Source: Ligilactobacillus sp900765635 (GTDB taxonomy: Bacteria; Bacillota; Bacilli; Lactobacillales; Lactobacillaceae). From it: 64,000 bases of DNA. Below, one piece after another: positions 1 to 7,968 of this stretch. Numbering within the stretch: the first letter of the stretch is position 1; each line of letters begins with the position of its first letter. The translations under genes were made by a program, and so were the position numbers. The notes beneath the pieces are model-generated. The model was not told where the DNA came from and ran no database searches. It saw nothing but the letters and a program-made list of their open reading frames with translations. Location: the NCBI RefSeq assembly GCF_949152225.1, contig NZ_CASCJC010000001.1, forward strand, positions 1,116,001-1,180,000, written 5' to 3'.

Positions 1-13
1 GTTTGGAGATTAA

Positions 14-190
14 TTATTTAACTTTGACAACTTCCTTGTCGCCATAGAAGCCACAGCTTGGGCATACGTGATGAGATTTTCTCAATTCACCACAGTTAGG
101 GCATGCGCTCATGCCAGGCACTTGAAGCTTGTAATGTGTACGACGTAATCTCTTACGTGTCTTAGATGTTCTACGTGCTGGTACTGCCAT
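14..190 (-). CDS. rpmF: 50S ribosomal protein L32
   Basis: This 58-residue protein is large-subunit ribosomal protein L32. The translation starts MAVPARRTSKTRKRLRRTH and carries a zinc ribbon of two CxxC pairs (C30/C33 and C43/C46), so this is the zinc-binding form of L32. The length matches the family. It lies 86 bases downstream of yceD on the same strand, the usual yceD-rpmF pairing in bacteria, and is probably transcribed from the yceD promoter. The start ATG follows an AAGGAGGTG ribosome binding site. The stop is only 13 bases from the window edge, so no terminator is visible. Confidence 0.97.
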   Translation of the reverse strand: MAVPARRTSKTRKRLRRTHYKLQVPGMSACPNCGELRKSHHVCPSCGFYGDKEVVKVK

Positions 191-276
191 TAGTAGGCAC
201 CTCCTTTTTACTCTTTAGCAAAGTAATTCAACAAGAAAATTTTAAGTTTTTCGCATTAAATTTGCAAGCTTTAAAT

Positions 277-816
277 TTATTCAGAATCACTAAATAAGTC
301 TTTAAGCTTGGCTAAACGCGGGTCAACTTGTTTTTCTTGTTGGTCTTTTAACTGATCTTCATAAACAACGTTCCAATCATTACCACTTGGTAAAATCGCA
401 TCTTCGCGCTGTTCATCTGCAGTTAAAACCTGCATAGGAATCTGTAACAAAATGTTATCTTCCACCACACTATTTAGATCTAAGATATCGTCATCTAATA
501 CAATAACAACATCTGTGTCTTCAAAGCGTGATAAATCTTGATCATGACGACTGACATAATGTTCAGTCAAATCAAAGTCCAAACAAACATCAGCTGGTTT
601 TAGAGAACGTGTTGAAGGTAACGTTACTTTGACTTTAACACGCATATAGCCTAAAACACCTAGTTCATCAACCGAGAACATTCCTTTAACCTCAGCACTT
701 GAAACTGCAATAATATCAGCTTGGCGCGCTTTTAGATTATCTTGAACGTCAAGAGTGGTTTCAAATTGGATTGGGTTAGCACCTGCCTGGCGCAATTCAT
801 TCCATGACCATTTCAT
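277..816 (-). CDS. yceD: YceD family protein (DUF177)
   Basis: This 179-residue acidic protein belongs to the DUF177/YceD family, linked to 23S rRNA or ribosome accumulation in other organisms. Its exact biochemical role is not known. The recognisable core is the central region around VCLDFDLTEHY, where many homologues carry paired cysteines and this one keeps only one. The C-terminus ends in an acidic tail. It precedes rpmF, and a perfect sigma-A promoter lies just upstream. The ATG follows an AGGAGG site. The family assignment rests on length, acidic composition and the rpmF context. Confidence 0.9.
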   Translation of the reverse strand: MKWSWNELRQAGANPIQFETTLDVQDNLKARQADIIAVSSAEVKGMFSVDELGVLGYMRVKVKVTLPSTRSLKPADVCLDFDLTEHYVSRHDQDLSRFEDTDVVIVLDDDILDLNSVVEDNILLQIPMQVLTADEQREDAILPSGNDWNVVYEDQLKDQQEKQVDPRLAKLKDLFSDSE

Positions 817-845
817 GCTATATTCCTCCTAATGCAACAAGATTG

Positions 846-874
846 ATTATACAATCATGAAAATACTTTGTCAA
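846..874 (-). promoter_or_regulatory. Consensus sigma-A promoter for yceD-rpmF
   Basis: Read on the minus strand, a perfect TTGACA (869-874) and a perfect TATAAT (846-851) are separated by 17 bases. The yceD start codon lies about 30 bases downstream. This is the best match to the housekeeping promoter consensus that I noticed in the window, as expected for a ribosomal protein transcript. Confidence 0.85.
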
Positions 875-906
875 TGGTTTTTCCTTGACACCTTTAGTAA
901 AACCGC

Positions 907-2058
907 TCAATTCACGCCGTCAATCCTAATCGGTGCTCGTTTCAAATCTTGTTCTTGTCCATTAACCAATTGATAAAGTTTCCCAGCACGATAATCAACT
1001 CGCAAACGTTTATTTTTATCTTTTTGACTAACTTTAGTATATAAACTATACTGTAAATTTTTCTTTACTTGATTTAAATAAGTCCGCCCTTTGGCACTAA
1101 AACCTAATAAACGCATATACGGCGCTTCATTATATTCTATGACTTCAGCGGGCTTTAAATTAACTAAAATCGCTTGTGCTAAACGACTCAAACGTGTATA
1201 AGTAAACCGCTTAGATTTAACGGCTTTTAACCACTCGTCAAACGTTGCTTCAGGCAACAATTGTGCTTGTTGTTGTAAACGATACTCGATTCCTTCTGCC
1301 ATGCCATAAATTTCGGCTAACTCTTGTGGCGTCTTAATTAACAAACTGTAACGTAAGTAAGGCCAAAAATCATCCCAACTAACTAATCTTTGGTTGCATA
1401 AATCTTGATATGTGGCCTCAGGAACATACTGTGAAATGCTAGCAACATTTTCAATAACATTTGCTCTAATCGCCGAAGCACTGGCAATTGCTTGACCTTT
1501 TTTTAAATCGCGTTCGTGGTAATTAGCACCCAATCTTTGAATCGGATTGAGTCTTAGTGGTTCCCCTAAAGAATAATTTGCCTTGGCATAAGCTAGTCCT
1601 AAAACGTCATTAGGTTGCGAAAGATCATGCCCAATTTTCGCAGCAATCGCCTTTTGAAATGAAGCAGCATATGATTGATCATACTTATTAAATTCACCAT
1701 AAACCTCATGCACTAAGCGCGCATAATTCATAAAATCATACTCTGCATGTTCTGCACCAAAAAGCAATTCACTAACACCTAAATCTGCTAGTAAACGAAC
1801 AGCACCTAAAGCAAAACGATCCGCTGGTTGAACACATGCTACCATCGGAACTTCAATCACTAAATCAACACCGTTTTGCAAAGCTTGTTTTGCACGGGTC
1901 CATTTATCCATAAAGGCTGGTTCACCACGTTGCAAAAAATTTCCGCTCATTGCTACAACAATAATTGCATCTGGAAACATTTTTTTAGCCATTGTCACTT
2001 GATGTAAATGACCATTATGAAATGGATTATACTCAACGATTATCCCGACAACTTTCAT
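907..2058 (-). CDS. tmcAL: tRNA(Met) cytidine acetate ligase TmcAL
   Basis: TmcAL (YlbM in Bacillus) uses acetate and ATP to acetylate the wobble cytidine of elongator tRNA-Met. The 383-residue protein has the nucleotidyltransferase signature near its N-terminus (EYNPFHNGHLHQ, with HNGH at residues 14-17) and the SGNFLQRGEP motif at residues 38-47. It is the last gene of the yqeG-to-tmcAL cluster, 16 bases after the methyltransferase gene. The arrangement yqeK-rsfS-yqeM-ylbM is conserved in Firmicutes. The start fits family N-termini (MKVVGIIVEYNPFHNGH). Confidence 0.95.
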   Translation of the reverse strand: MKVVGIIVEYNPFHNGHLHQVTMAKKMFPDAIIVVAMSGNFLQRGEPAFMDKWTRAKQALQNGVDLVIEVPMVACVQPADRFALGAVRLLADLGVSELLFGAEHAEYDFMNYARLVHEVYGEFNKYDQSYAASFQKAIAAKIGHDLSQPNDVLGLAYAKANYSLGEPLRLNPIQRLGANYHERDLKKGQAIASASAIRANVIENVASISQYVPEATYQDLCNQRLVSWDDFWPYLRYSLLIKTPQELAEIYGMAEGIEYRLQQQAQLLPEATFDEWLKAVKSKRFTYTRLSRLAQAILVNLKPAEVIEYNEAPYMRLLGFSAKGRTYLNQVKKNLQYSLYTKVSQKDKNKRLRVDYRAGKLYQLVNGQEQDLKRAPIRIDGVN

Positions 2059-2074
2059 CTTTTCGCCTCACTCG

Positions 2075-2806
2075 TTACTTTTGACAACAAAAAAACCACC
2101 GTGTTGTCTGTTCATCCGGTTGTTTAATACCAAAATCGGCTGTTATTTCAACATTTTTAAAACCTGCCTTAGCCAATAGTTTTTGGTAAGTTTCCATTGA
2201 ATAGGTTCTTTCATGATGCTCTTCTTGTAACCGATCATACGCTTTACGTTGCTCATTCCACACAAAAAAGGTCAATTCATGAACCACACTATGCGGTAAA
2301 TCATCGGCAAAACTACTCCAAACAAAAGCCTGATTCTCTTGCGTATAGTTATACATATACCCAGGATATATTTCATCTGTTTGGTATGGGGTAATGACAT
2401 CAAATAAAAATACACCTGTATCACTTAAATGCTCATAAACTTGCTTTAAAGTAGCCAATAATGTCTTTTCATCTTGCAAATAACAAAATGAATCCGCAAA
2501 ACACGTAATATTATCAAAAACCGGTAATTCGCTCAAGTCACTCATATTGCCTTGAATCAAGGTCAAATTAAGCTTTGCTTCGCTAGCATGACTGTCGGCG
2601 ATAGCTAACATTTGTTCAGACAAATCAAAGCCCCATACATCATAACCCTTTTGTGCTAACATCACCGCTAAACGTCCCGAGCCACACGCTAAATCTAAGG
2701 TTTTAGATCCTTTGATTAGCTTTTTTTGTGCATAAGCCAACCAGTCATCATACATTTTGGGCTCCATTAATTCATCATATAATTGGGCAAAAGTCGTGTA
2801 TATCAT
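2075..2806 (-). CDS. yqeM: Class I SAM-dependent methyltransferase (YqeM-like)
   Basis: This 243-residue protein has the Rossmann-fold methyltransferase motif I LDLACGSGRLAVML at residues 37-50, followed by a GFDLSEQML motif. It corresponds to the YqeM gene that sits between rsfS and ylbM in many Firmicutes. The substrate is unknown. Co-conservation with ribosome and tRNA maturation genes hints at a role in translation, but this is inference. The start codon is two bases from the rsfS stop, so translational coupling is likely. Confidence 0.92.
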   Translation of the reverse strand: MIYTTFAQLYDELMEPKMYDDWLAYAQKKLIKGSKTLDLACGSGRLAVMLAQKGYDVWGFDLSEQMLAIADSHASEAKLNLTLIQGNMSDLSELPVFDNITCFADSFCYLQDEKTLLATLKQVYEHLSDTGVFLFDVITPYQTDEIYPGYMYNYTQENQAFVWSSFADDLPHSVVHELTFFVWNEQRKAYDRLQEEHHERTYSMETYQKLLAKAGFKNVEITADFGIKQPDEQTTRWFFCCQK

Positions 2807-2808
2807 GA

Positions 2809-3162
2809 TTATTTAAGCCATTCAGATACATCTACTAACGGTGCATCTACCCATAATTTTTCTAAATTATAAAATTGACGTGTTTCAGTCTTAAAGATAT
2901 GAACAACAACATCGCCTAAATCCAATAAAACCCAATTAGCAGCATCCTTACCTTCAATATCACGTACTATAAGGCCTGCTTCTTGTACTTTTTCTTCAAT
3001 ATTTTCTGCAATCGCCTTTACTTGACGATCTGAAGTTGCCTGCATAATAACAAAATAATCAGCCAAAAAACTGATATTTTGCACATCTAAAGCTACAATC
3101 TCTTCTGCTCTTTTACTATCTGCCGCTTGCACGACAATTTGTAATAATTTTTTACTATTCAT
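2809..3162 (-). CDS. rsfS: Ribosomal silencing factor RsfS
   Basis: RsfS binds L14 on the large subunit and blocks subunit joining when nutrients are scarce. The 117-residue protein matches the family: KKLLQIVVQAADSKRAEEIVALDVQ at the N-terminus, then the SFLADYFVIMQATSDRQVKAIAE segment and a DVVVHIF motif near the C-terminus. It sits between yqeK and yqeM in its usual place. Its start is 15 bases downstream of the yqeK stop, after an AGAAGGTAA ribosome binding site. Confidence 0.96.
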   Translation of the reverse strand: MNSKKLLQIVVQAADSKRAEEIVALDVQNISFLADYFVIMQATSDRQVKAIAENIEEKVQEAGLIVRDIEGKDAANWVLLDLGDVVVHIFKTETRQFYNLEKLWVDAPLVDVSEWLK

Positions 3163-3177
3163 TCATTTACCTTCTTT

Positions 3178-3771
3178 CTACTTTGCCACCCAATGATTAT
3201 ACGTCACAATTGCTGCAGGATAAATTGTCTTTTTAGTCTCAATCAAATGTTTAAGTGTATGGTAAGTCTCATATCTTACCGCAGCTTGTAAATCAGATGC
3301 TGCAAGCTCTCTGGCCTCTGCTACACCTGGAAAATCACGATTTTCTTCAATATAATCGGCAACATATAGTATTTGTTCTAAAGTTGTCATCTGTGCAGCT
3401 CCCACCGTATGTTTTTCAACCGCACTTAAAATTTCTGCATCCGTAATTTTTAATTCTTGGGCAATCATCTTAGCTCCAACTACACCATGCCAAATATTGT
3501 TATTCCAAGACAATAAATCTTCATCCATATTGTGTTCTTTGATGCAGTTGATAAAGTCTTGATCGCTACGTTCCTTAGCATAATCATGTACCAAAGCAGC
3601 TACACTTGCTTTTTCAAGCTCACAACCATTTGCCTTTGCTAATTTTACGGCTGCTTTTTCCACTCCACAAACATGCTTGAAACGTTTAGGGCTCATTGCT
3701 TGTTGAACTATTTCTAGCAGTTGTTGTCTAGTTCCTGAATAATATTTGTTAGGATAACTAAGTTCTTTCAT
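3178..3771 (-). CDS. yqeK: HD-domain diadenosine tetraphosphate hydrolase YqeK
   Basis: YqeK-family HD proteins hydrolyse bis(5'-nucleosyl) tetraphosphate (Ap4A) symmetrically, which connects to stress and tRNA synthetase side products. The 197-residue protein shows the metal ligands of the HD superfamily: His33 (FKHVCGVE), the His62-Asp63 pair (ALVHDYAK) and His95 (IWHGVVGA). It overlaps the end of nadD by 14 bases, so the two are translationally coupled. The N-terminus MKELSYPNKYYSGTR was taken because it is the start nearest the nadD stop. Confidence 0.93.
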   Translation of the reverse strand: MKELSYPNKYYSGTRQQLLEIVQQAMSPKRFKHVCGVEKAAVKLAKANGCELEKASVAALVHDYAKERSDQDFINCIKEHNMDEDLLSWNNNIWHGVVGAKMIAQELKITDAEILSAVEKHTVGAAQMTTLEQILYVADYIEENRDFPGVAEARELAASDLQAAVRYETYHTLKHLIETKKTIYPAAIVTYNHWVAK

Positions 3772-4393
3772 GATATAAGCCTTCTTCTCGAATATATTTT
3801 TCTACAGTTGGGGTTACTAAATACTTAATTGAGCACCCTAACGCTACTTTTTTACGAATTTGTGTTGAACTGATGTCAAAAATAGGTGCATCTACCCACA
3901 AAATAGGATATGGGCTTGTTTTAGCATAACCATTGCGTGTTACACCAACAAAATTGACTAGCTTTACTAACTCATCAATTCGATACCATTTAGGCAAGTA
4001 TTCAACCATATCCCCTCCGATAATGAAATAATAATCATTTTCAGGGTGAAGTTCTTTTAACTGAACCAATGTATCGTAACTATAACTTACTCCTCCACGA
4101 TTAAGTTCGATATCTTCAATTCCAAAACCTGGATTGTCAGCAATACTCAAGCGTACCATTTCTAAGCGAGTTTGTGCACTGATTGTCTCTTTTGCATCTA
4201 CATGCGGCGGAACATTATCTGGCATAAATAAAACTTTATCTAACCCCAATTGGCTTTTGACCTGTTCTGCAATCATCAAATGACCTAGATGAGGTGGATT
4301 AAATGTTCCTCCCATCAAGCCAATTTGCTTTTTAGGTAGCATCTGAGCTTGACTTACTTTTGTTTTTGTATGATTGATTGTCACATTACTCAC
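3758..4393 (-). CDS. nadD: Nicotinate-nucleotide adenylyltransferase NadD
   Basis: NadD adenylates nicotinate mononucleotide to deamido-NAD in NAD synthesis. The nucleotidyltransferase signature GGTFNPPHLGH is at residues 28-38, and an ISSTQIRKK motif lies near the C-terminus (family form SSTxIR). The protein is 211 residues as given. The first 20 or so residues are an extension relative to typical family members, so the true start could be an internal Met near residue 18. It overlaps yqeK and follows yhbY, as in Bacillus. Confidence 0.95.
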   Translation of the reverse strand: MSNVTINHTKTKVSQAQMLPKKQIGLMGGTFNPPHLGHLMIAEQVKSQLGLDKVLFMPDNVPPHVDAKETISAQTRLEMVRLSIADNPGFGIEDIELNRGGVSYSYDTLVQLKELHPENDYYFIIGGDMVEYLPKWYRIDELVKLVNFVGVTRNGYAKTSPYPILWVDAPIFDISSTQIRKKVALGCSIKYLVTPTVEKYIREEGLYHERT

Positions 4394-4408
4394 CTATGAC
4401 ACCTCTAT

Positions 4409-4720
4409 TTAAAGTTTAGCAACTTCACTAGAATATTTGCGATTTTGCGGTTTGCTTGAACGTTTATATAAAACCAATACGCGGCCAATCTTTTGTACAA
4501 CTTGTATTTGACTGTGTGTTTGAATGTACTCAATTGCTTCATCTTCTTCAACCAATGAATTTTGTAAAATATTAACCTTAAGTAATTCATGCTTGTCGAT
4601 TGCATCGATAACTTGGTTTAACCAATTTTCATCAAGTCCGTCTTTGCCAATTTGAAAAAGCGGGCGCATATCATGTGCTTGCGCTCTTAAATAACGTTTT
4701 TGTTTTCCTTTTAAGTTCAT
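4409..4720 (-). CDS. yhbY: YhbY family RNA-binding protein
   Basis: This 103-residue protein is a stand-alone CRM domain protein (YhbY, or YqeI in Bacillus) that associates with pre-50S ribosomal particles. The N-terminal LKGKQKRYLRAQAHDM segment and the following FQIGKDGLDENWL segment are characteristic. It sits between yqeH and nadD as in most Firmicutes, 10 bases after yqeH, and a TCTCTCCT sequence upstream gives a good ribosome binding site on the minus strand. Confidence 0.95.
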   Translation of the reverse strand: MNLKGKQKRYLRAQAHDMRPLFQIGKDGLDENWLNQVIDAIDKHELLKVNILQNSLVEEDEAIEYIQTHSQIQVVQKIGRVLVLYKRSSKPQNRKYSSEVAKL

Positions 4721-4730
4721 CTTTTCTCTC

Positions 4731-5855
4731 CTAAATCATCGCTTTACGTAAGACAACGGCCACTCCTTTAGGTGCCCAACCAGCTACTACACAACCTGCT
4801 TTAACAGTAATCCAACCCAAACCAGCAAAAACTAAATCACTTTTTTGGGTAACTTTAAATTCATATCTGACTAATTCTGGAAAATGCTTCATTTCATCTG
4901 AAGTTGGTGGTTGCAATAAGCTTCCTGCATGTTTTTGATAAAATTCTGTTGCCTTTTGTGTCTTAGTTCGATGAATCATCAAATTATTTTCTAAATAAAC
5001 AGTAACTCCGTCTTTCTTTTGACTAGTACTAATCAAATCAAAACGTGCTAATCCTCCTAAAAAGAGAGTCTGTTCAGGATTTAATTGATAAACCTTAGGC
5101 TTGATTTCTTTTTGTGGAGCAGCAATACGTAATTCTTTAGCCGACAAATAATGGGCCATTTGATTTTTATGAATAATTCCTGGAGTATCAATCAAGAAAT
5201 GATCATCATCAAAAGGAATTTCAATTCTATCTAGTGTTGTCCCAGGAAACTTAGAAGTCGTAATCAATTCACTAATTCCGGTTTTTTGTTTAATAATTTG
5301 ATTAATCAAAGTTGACTTACCTACGTTGGTAACTCCGACAACATAAACATCTCGGCCCTCACGATATTTATCAATCAACGTTAGTAATTCATCGATTTCA
5401 TGATTTTTCTTAGCACTTGTCAAAACAACATCGATTGGACGTAAGCCTTGGGCATTTGCTTGTTGACGCATCCAATCTTTTAATTTAGATCGTTTAACCG
5501 ATTTAGGAAGTAAATCTTCTTTATTTCCAACCAACAAAACTGGATTATCTGCCACAAAACGATGTAGACCAGGAATGATTGAACCGCTAAAATCAAAAAT
5601 ATCAATAACATTAACAATTAATGCGTCTGAATTTCCAATTTGATTTAATAATGCTAAAAAATCATCATCAGTCAATTGTACATCTGAAACCTCATTATAG
5701 TGGCGTAATCTAAAACACCGTTGACAATATAGTTCTTCTGTCTGCAAACCCTTAGCAATAGCTGATTGTGGTGTATATCCTAGCCCTTTAGGATCTTGGG
5801 ATTGAATTTTAACTCCACAACCAATGCAGTATAAATCTTGTGTCGTTTCAGTCAT
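4731..5855 (-). CDS. yqeH: Circularly permuted GTPase YqeH
   Basis: YqeH is needed for 30S subunit assembly. The 374-residue protein shows the permuted order of GTPase motifs: a zinc finger first (C10, C13, C44, C47), then G4 (NKED, 111-114), then G1 (GVTNVGKST, 174-182), then G3 (DTPG, 223-226), with a C-terminal RNA-binding region. The zinc finger and permutation are diagnostic. It overlaps the end of yqeG by eight bases and is followed closely by yhbY, which also acts in ribosome assembly. Confidence 0.97.
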   Translation of the reverse strand: MTETTQDLYCIGCGVKIQSQDPKGLGYTPQSAIAKGLQTEELYCQRCFRLRHYNEVSDVQLTDDDFLALLNQIGNSDALIVNVIDIFDFSGSIIPGLHRFVADNPVLLVGNKEDLLPKSVKRSKLKDWMRQQANAQGLRPIDVVLTSAKKNHEIDELLTLIDKYREGRDVYVVGVTNVGKSTLINQIIKQKTGISELITTSKFPGTTLDRIEIPFDDDHFLIDTPGIIHKNQMAHYLSAKELRIAAPQKEIKPKVYQLNPEQTLFLGGLARFDLISTSQKKDGVTVYLENNLMIHRTKTQKATEFYQKHAGSLLQPPTSDEMKHFPELVRYEFKVTQKSDLVFAGLGWITVKAGCVVAGWAPKGVAVVLRKAMI

Positions 5856-6381
5856 CTAATGAATGCCCCCATGTTTTTTTCATTTGTCCTGTCTTTAGTA
5901 ACTGACGTTTCACGATACCTTCGAAAAATCTATTAATTTTAGTATTCCAAGCATCCGATTGTACCAAAGGTTTTACCAAAATACTTCGAATATTAGCACT
6001 ATTAGCCGCAGCTACATCTGTCATTAATTGATCTCCAATTAAAACTACTTCATCATCTCTTAGTGCATATTTTTCCTTAGCTAAATTTACGCCTCGTCCA
6101 AACGGTTTTAAGGCACGTGAAATAAACGGCAAATCAAATTTAGCTACTGCGCGTTTAACTCTTTGATGGTTATTATTCGAAACAACAATCACTGGAATTT
6201 CATGTTCTTTCATCAATTCCAACCATTGTTTTAATTCAGGTGTACCATCAGGATTATTCCATGCAATCAAAGTATTATCTAAATCAGTTAAAATTGCCTT
6301 GATTCCATGTGCCTTAATTTGTTCAGGCGTTAAATCATAGACGGACTCGATCATCCAAGTAGGTCTAAAATTTGCAAACAT
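5848..6381 (-). CDS. yqeG: YqeG family HAD IIIA-type phosphatase
   Basis: This 177-residue protein is a HAD-superfamily phosphatase of the YqeG type. Motif I is LTDLDNTLIAWN with Asp33 and Asp35 as the nucleophile and acid/base pair. A VVSNNN motif follows around residue 66 and the metal-binding IGDQLMTDVAAAN segment is near residue 120. The physiological substrate is unknown. It is the first gene of the cluster running down to tmcAL, and its short overlap with yqeH suggests coupled translation. Confidence 0.94.
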   Translation of the reverse strand: MFANFRPTWMIESVYDLTPEQIKAHGIKAILTDLDNTLIAWNNPDGTPELKQWLELMKEHEIPVIVVSNNNHQRVKRAVAKFDLPFISRALKPFGRGVNLAKEKYALRDDEVVLIGDQLMTDVAAANSANIRSILVKPLVQSDAWNTKINRFFEGIVKRQLLKTGQMKKTWGHSLDD

Positions 6382-6466
6382 AACAATCTCCTTAATTCCT
6401 GCATTATATATTCCTCATTATAAAGGATTTCACTAAGATTTAGCAAAACAATCCACAATTCTCTGG

Positions 6467-6506
6467 CAAAAAAGGCTGAGACAACCAAATACTGTCCCAG
6501 CCTTTA
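6467..6506 (-). terminator. Rho-independent terminator of infC-rpmI-rplT
   Basis: On the minus strand a 13-bp stem (AAAGGCTGGGACA pairing with TGTCTCAGCCTTT, one G-U pair) with a short loop is followed by a run of T. It begins about 19 bases past the rplT stop and separates this operon from yqeG. Confidence 0.9.
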
Positions 6507-6524
6507 GGCGCATTCAAACGCTAA

Positions 6525-6884
6525 TTATTTTGCTAAAGCTTTCTTTGCTTCATCAACAAGAGCTGTAAATGCAGCTGCATCGCTGATTGCAAGGTCAGCT
6601 AACATCTTGCGGTTAACATCGATGTTAGCAAGTTTCAAACCATGCATTAACTTGCTGTAGCTGATATCATTCATACGAGCAGCAGCATTGATACGAGCAA
6701 TCCATAATTTACGGAAGTTTGATTTTGTCTTACGACGATCGCGGAATGCATACAAGTATGACTTCATAACTTGTTGCTTAGCTACCTTAAATTGGATGTG
6801 CTTTGCACCGCGGTATCCTTTAGCTAATTTGATCATTTTTTTACGACGTTGACGCGTAACTGTACCGCCTTTAACACGTGACAT
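6525..6884 (-). CDS. rplT: 50S ribosomal protein L20
   Basis: L20 is a 23S rRNA-binding assembly protein and, in other bacteria, the autoregulator of its own operon. The 119-residue translation (MSRVKGGTVTRQRRKKMIKL...) matches the family over its full length. It is the last gene of infC-rpmI-rplT. The gap to rpmI is 123 bases, longer than usual within this operon, and ends in an AAGGAGGA ribosome binding site. A strong terminator follows. Confidence 0.98.
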   Translation of the reverse strand: MSRVKGGTVTRQRRKKMIKLAKGYRGAKHIQFKVAKQQVMKSYLYAFRDRRKTKSNFRKLWIARINAAARMNDISYSKLMHGLKLANIDVNRKMLADLAISDAAAFTALVDEAKKALAK

Positions 6885-7007
6885 GAAAATTCCTCCTTAA
6901 AAATCACTCAACCTACTGGCTGAATCTACCCACTATCTTGGGCCTCTTTATCTGTGTACTGTCTAGTACTTCAAATCGCTTAAATGCGTTAAGAATTCAA
7001 ATGAAAA

Positions 7008-7208
7008 TTATTTCATTTGGGAAAGCATTTGCTTGATACGTTTCATATCTGAAGCAGATACCATTGATGCCTTACGTAATTGACGGCGTTGTTTCTTTGT
7101 CTTGCCGTGGAAACGGTGAGATGTGAAAGCACGAGAACGCTTCAAACCACCATTTCCTGTACGCTTAAAGCGCTTTGCTGATGCGCGGTGTGTTTTTTGT
7201 TTTGGCAT
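7008..7208 (-). CDS. rpmI: 50S ribosomal protein L35
   Basis: L35 is a small basic large-subunit protein. The 66-residue translation (MPKQKTHRASAKRFKRTGNG...) is typical in length and sequence. It lies 29 bases downstream of infC and upstream of rplT, the universal order. A GGAGGAAG ribosome binding site precedes the ATG. The gene is expected to share the control of the infC leader. Confidence 0.98.
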   Translation of the reverse strand: MPKQKTHRASAKRFKRTGNGGLKRSRAFTSHRFHGKTKKQRRQLRKASMVSASDMKRIKQMLSQMK

Positions 7209-7237
7209 AATTGATCTTCCTCCTATGATGATAAAGC

Positions 7238-7756
7238 CTATTCTTTTTCGGCTTTAGGTGCTAGCATTAAAAACATGCTGCGACCATCCATTTTTGCTTT
7301 CGATTCAACTGTTGCAACATCTTGTGTTTCATCAGCGAACTTATTAAGAACGTCGCGGCCGATCTCTTTATGAGTAATTGCACGACCCTTGAAGCGGATG
7401 GAAACTTTCACTTTGTCCCCTTTTGCTAGGAACTTGCGCGCGTTCTTCATCTTCGTATTGAAGTCATTCGTGTCGATCGTTGGGCTCAAGCGGACTTCTT
7501 TAATATTAACCACTTTTTGCTTTTTACGAGCTTCACGTTGTTTCTTCTGCAACTCAAAACGATACTTCCCATAATCCATAATCTTGGCAACGGGTGGCTT
7601 CGCTTTTGGTGCAACTAAAACAAGATCTAAGTTAGCTTGTTCAGCTAAATTCAAGGCTTCTTGCTTGGTCTTGATTCCAAGCTGCTCACCATCGTCTCCA
7701 ATCAAGCGGAGTTCTTTGGCGCGAATACCTTCGTTAACCATCTTATCAACTGCTAT
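7238..7756 (-). CDS. infC: Translation initiation factor IF-3
   Basis: IF-3 prevents subunit joining and checks initiator tRNA and start codons on the 30S subunit. The protein has the N-domain (VNEGIRAKELRLIGDDGEQLG), the linker and the C-domain (AKGDKVKVSIRFKGRAITHKEIG). I place the start at an ATA codon (7754-7756): a GGAGGTG site lies 9 bases upstream of it, giving IAVDKMVNEGIRA, which fits family N-termini. The next ATG, at 7739-7741, is some 24 bases from that site. Rare AUU-type starts are known for infC in other bacteria and support IF-3 autocontrol. Confidence 0.95.
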   Translation of the reverse strand: MAVDKMVNEGIRAKELRLIGDDGEQLGIKTKQEALNLAEQANLDLVLVAPKAKPPVAKIMDYGKYRFELQKKQREARKKQKVVNIKEVRLSPTIDTNDFNTKMKNARKFLAKGDKVKVSIRFKGRAITHKEIGRDVLNKFADETQDVATVESKAKMDGRSMFLMLAPKAEKE

Positions 7757-7771
7757 GGCGTTTCACCTCCA

Positions 7772-7935
7772 TTAAAATTCAGGAGAAAATGCAGAAAAAA
7801 AGGTGTTTTGCAGTTGCAAAACACCCATAAATCCGTATTAAACGGAAATTAATTTCGTAATTCTGCCCGGGAGCTTGAACTCTCTAGGCGAGAAGCGGGT
7901 GCTTCTGCTTTTTTCTCAACTGTTAAATCATAACA
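7772..7935 (-). promoter_or_regulatory. L20-type leader upstream of infC-rpmI-rplT
   Basis: This 160-base untranslated stretch contains a GAAGCACCCGCTTC-containing hairpin (near 7895-7915), a middle domain, and an attenuator hairpin just before the infC ribosome binding site. The position, and the pairing of a structured domain with a terminator, fit the L20 autoregulatory leaders of Firmicutes. The call is by position and structure, not by a covariance-model search. Confidence 0.6.
7793..7826 (-). terminator. Attenuator terminator in infC leader
   Basis: On the minus strand GGTGTTTTGCA and TGCAAAACACC form a near-perfect stem of about 10 bp followed by seven T residues. It ends about 25 bases before the infC ribosome binding site and would stop transcription before the operon unless the leader refolds. 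Confidence 0.85.
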
Positions 7936-7968
7936 AGTTTTAAATCATAAGTCAAGCAAAAATTCAGA

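Noticed and set aside
4405..4605. Small minus-strand frame of 66 codons inside yhbY
   Set aside because: It is a shadow frame of yhbY with no ribosome binding site and no family resemblance.
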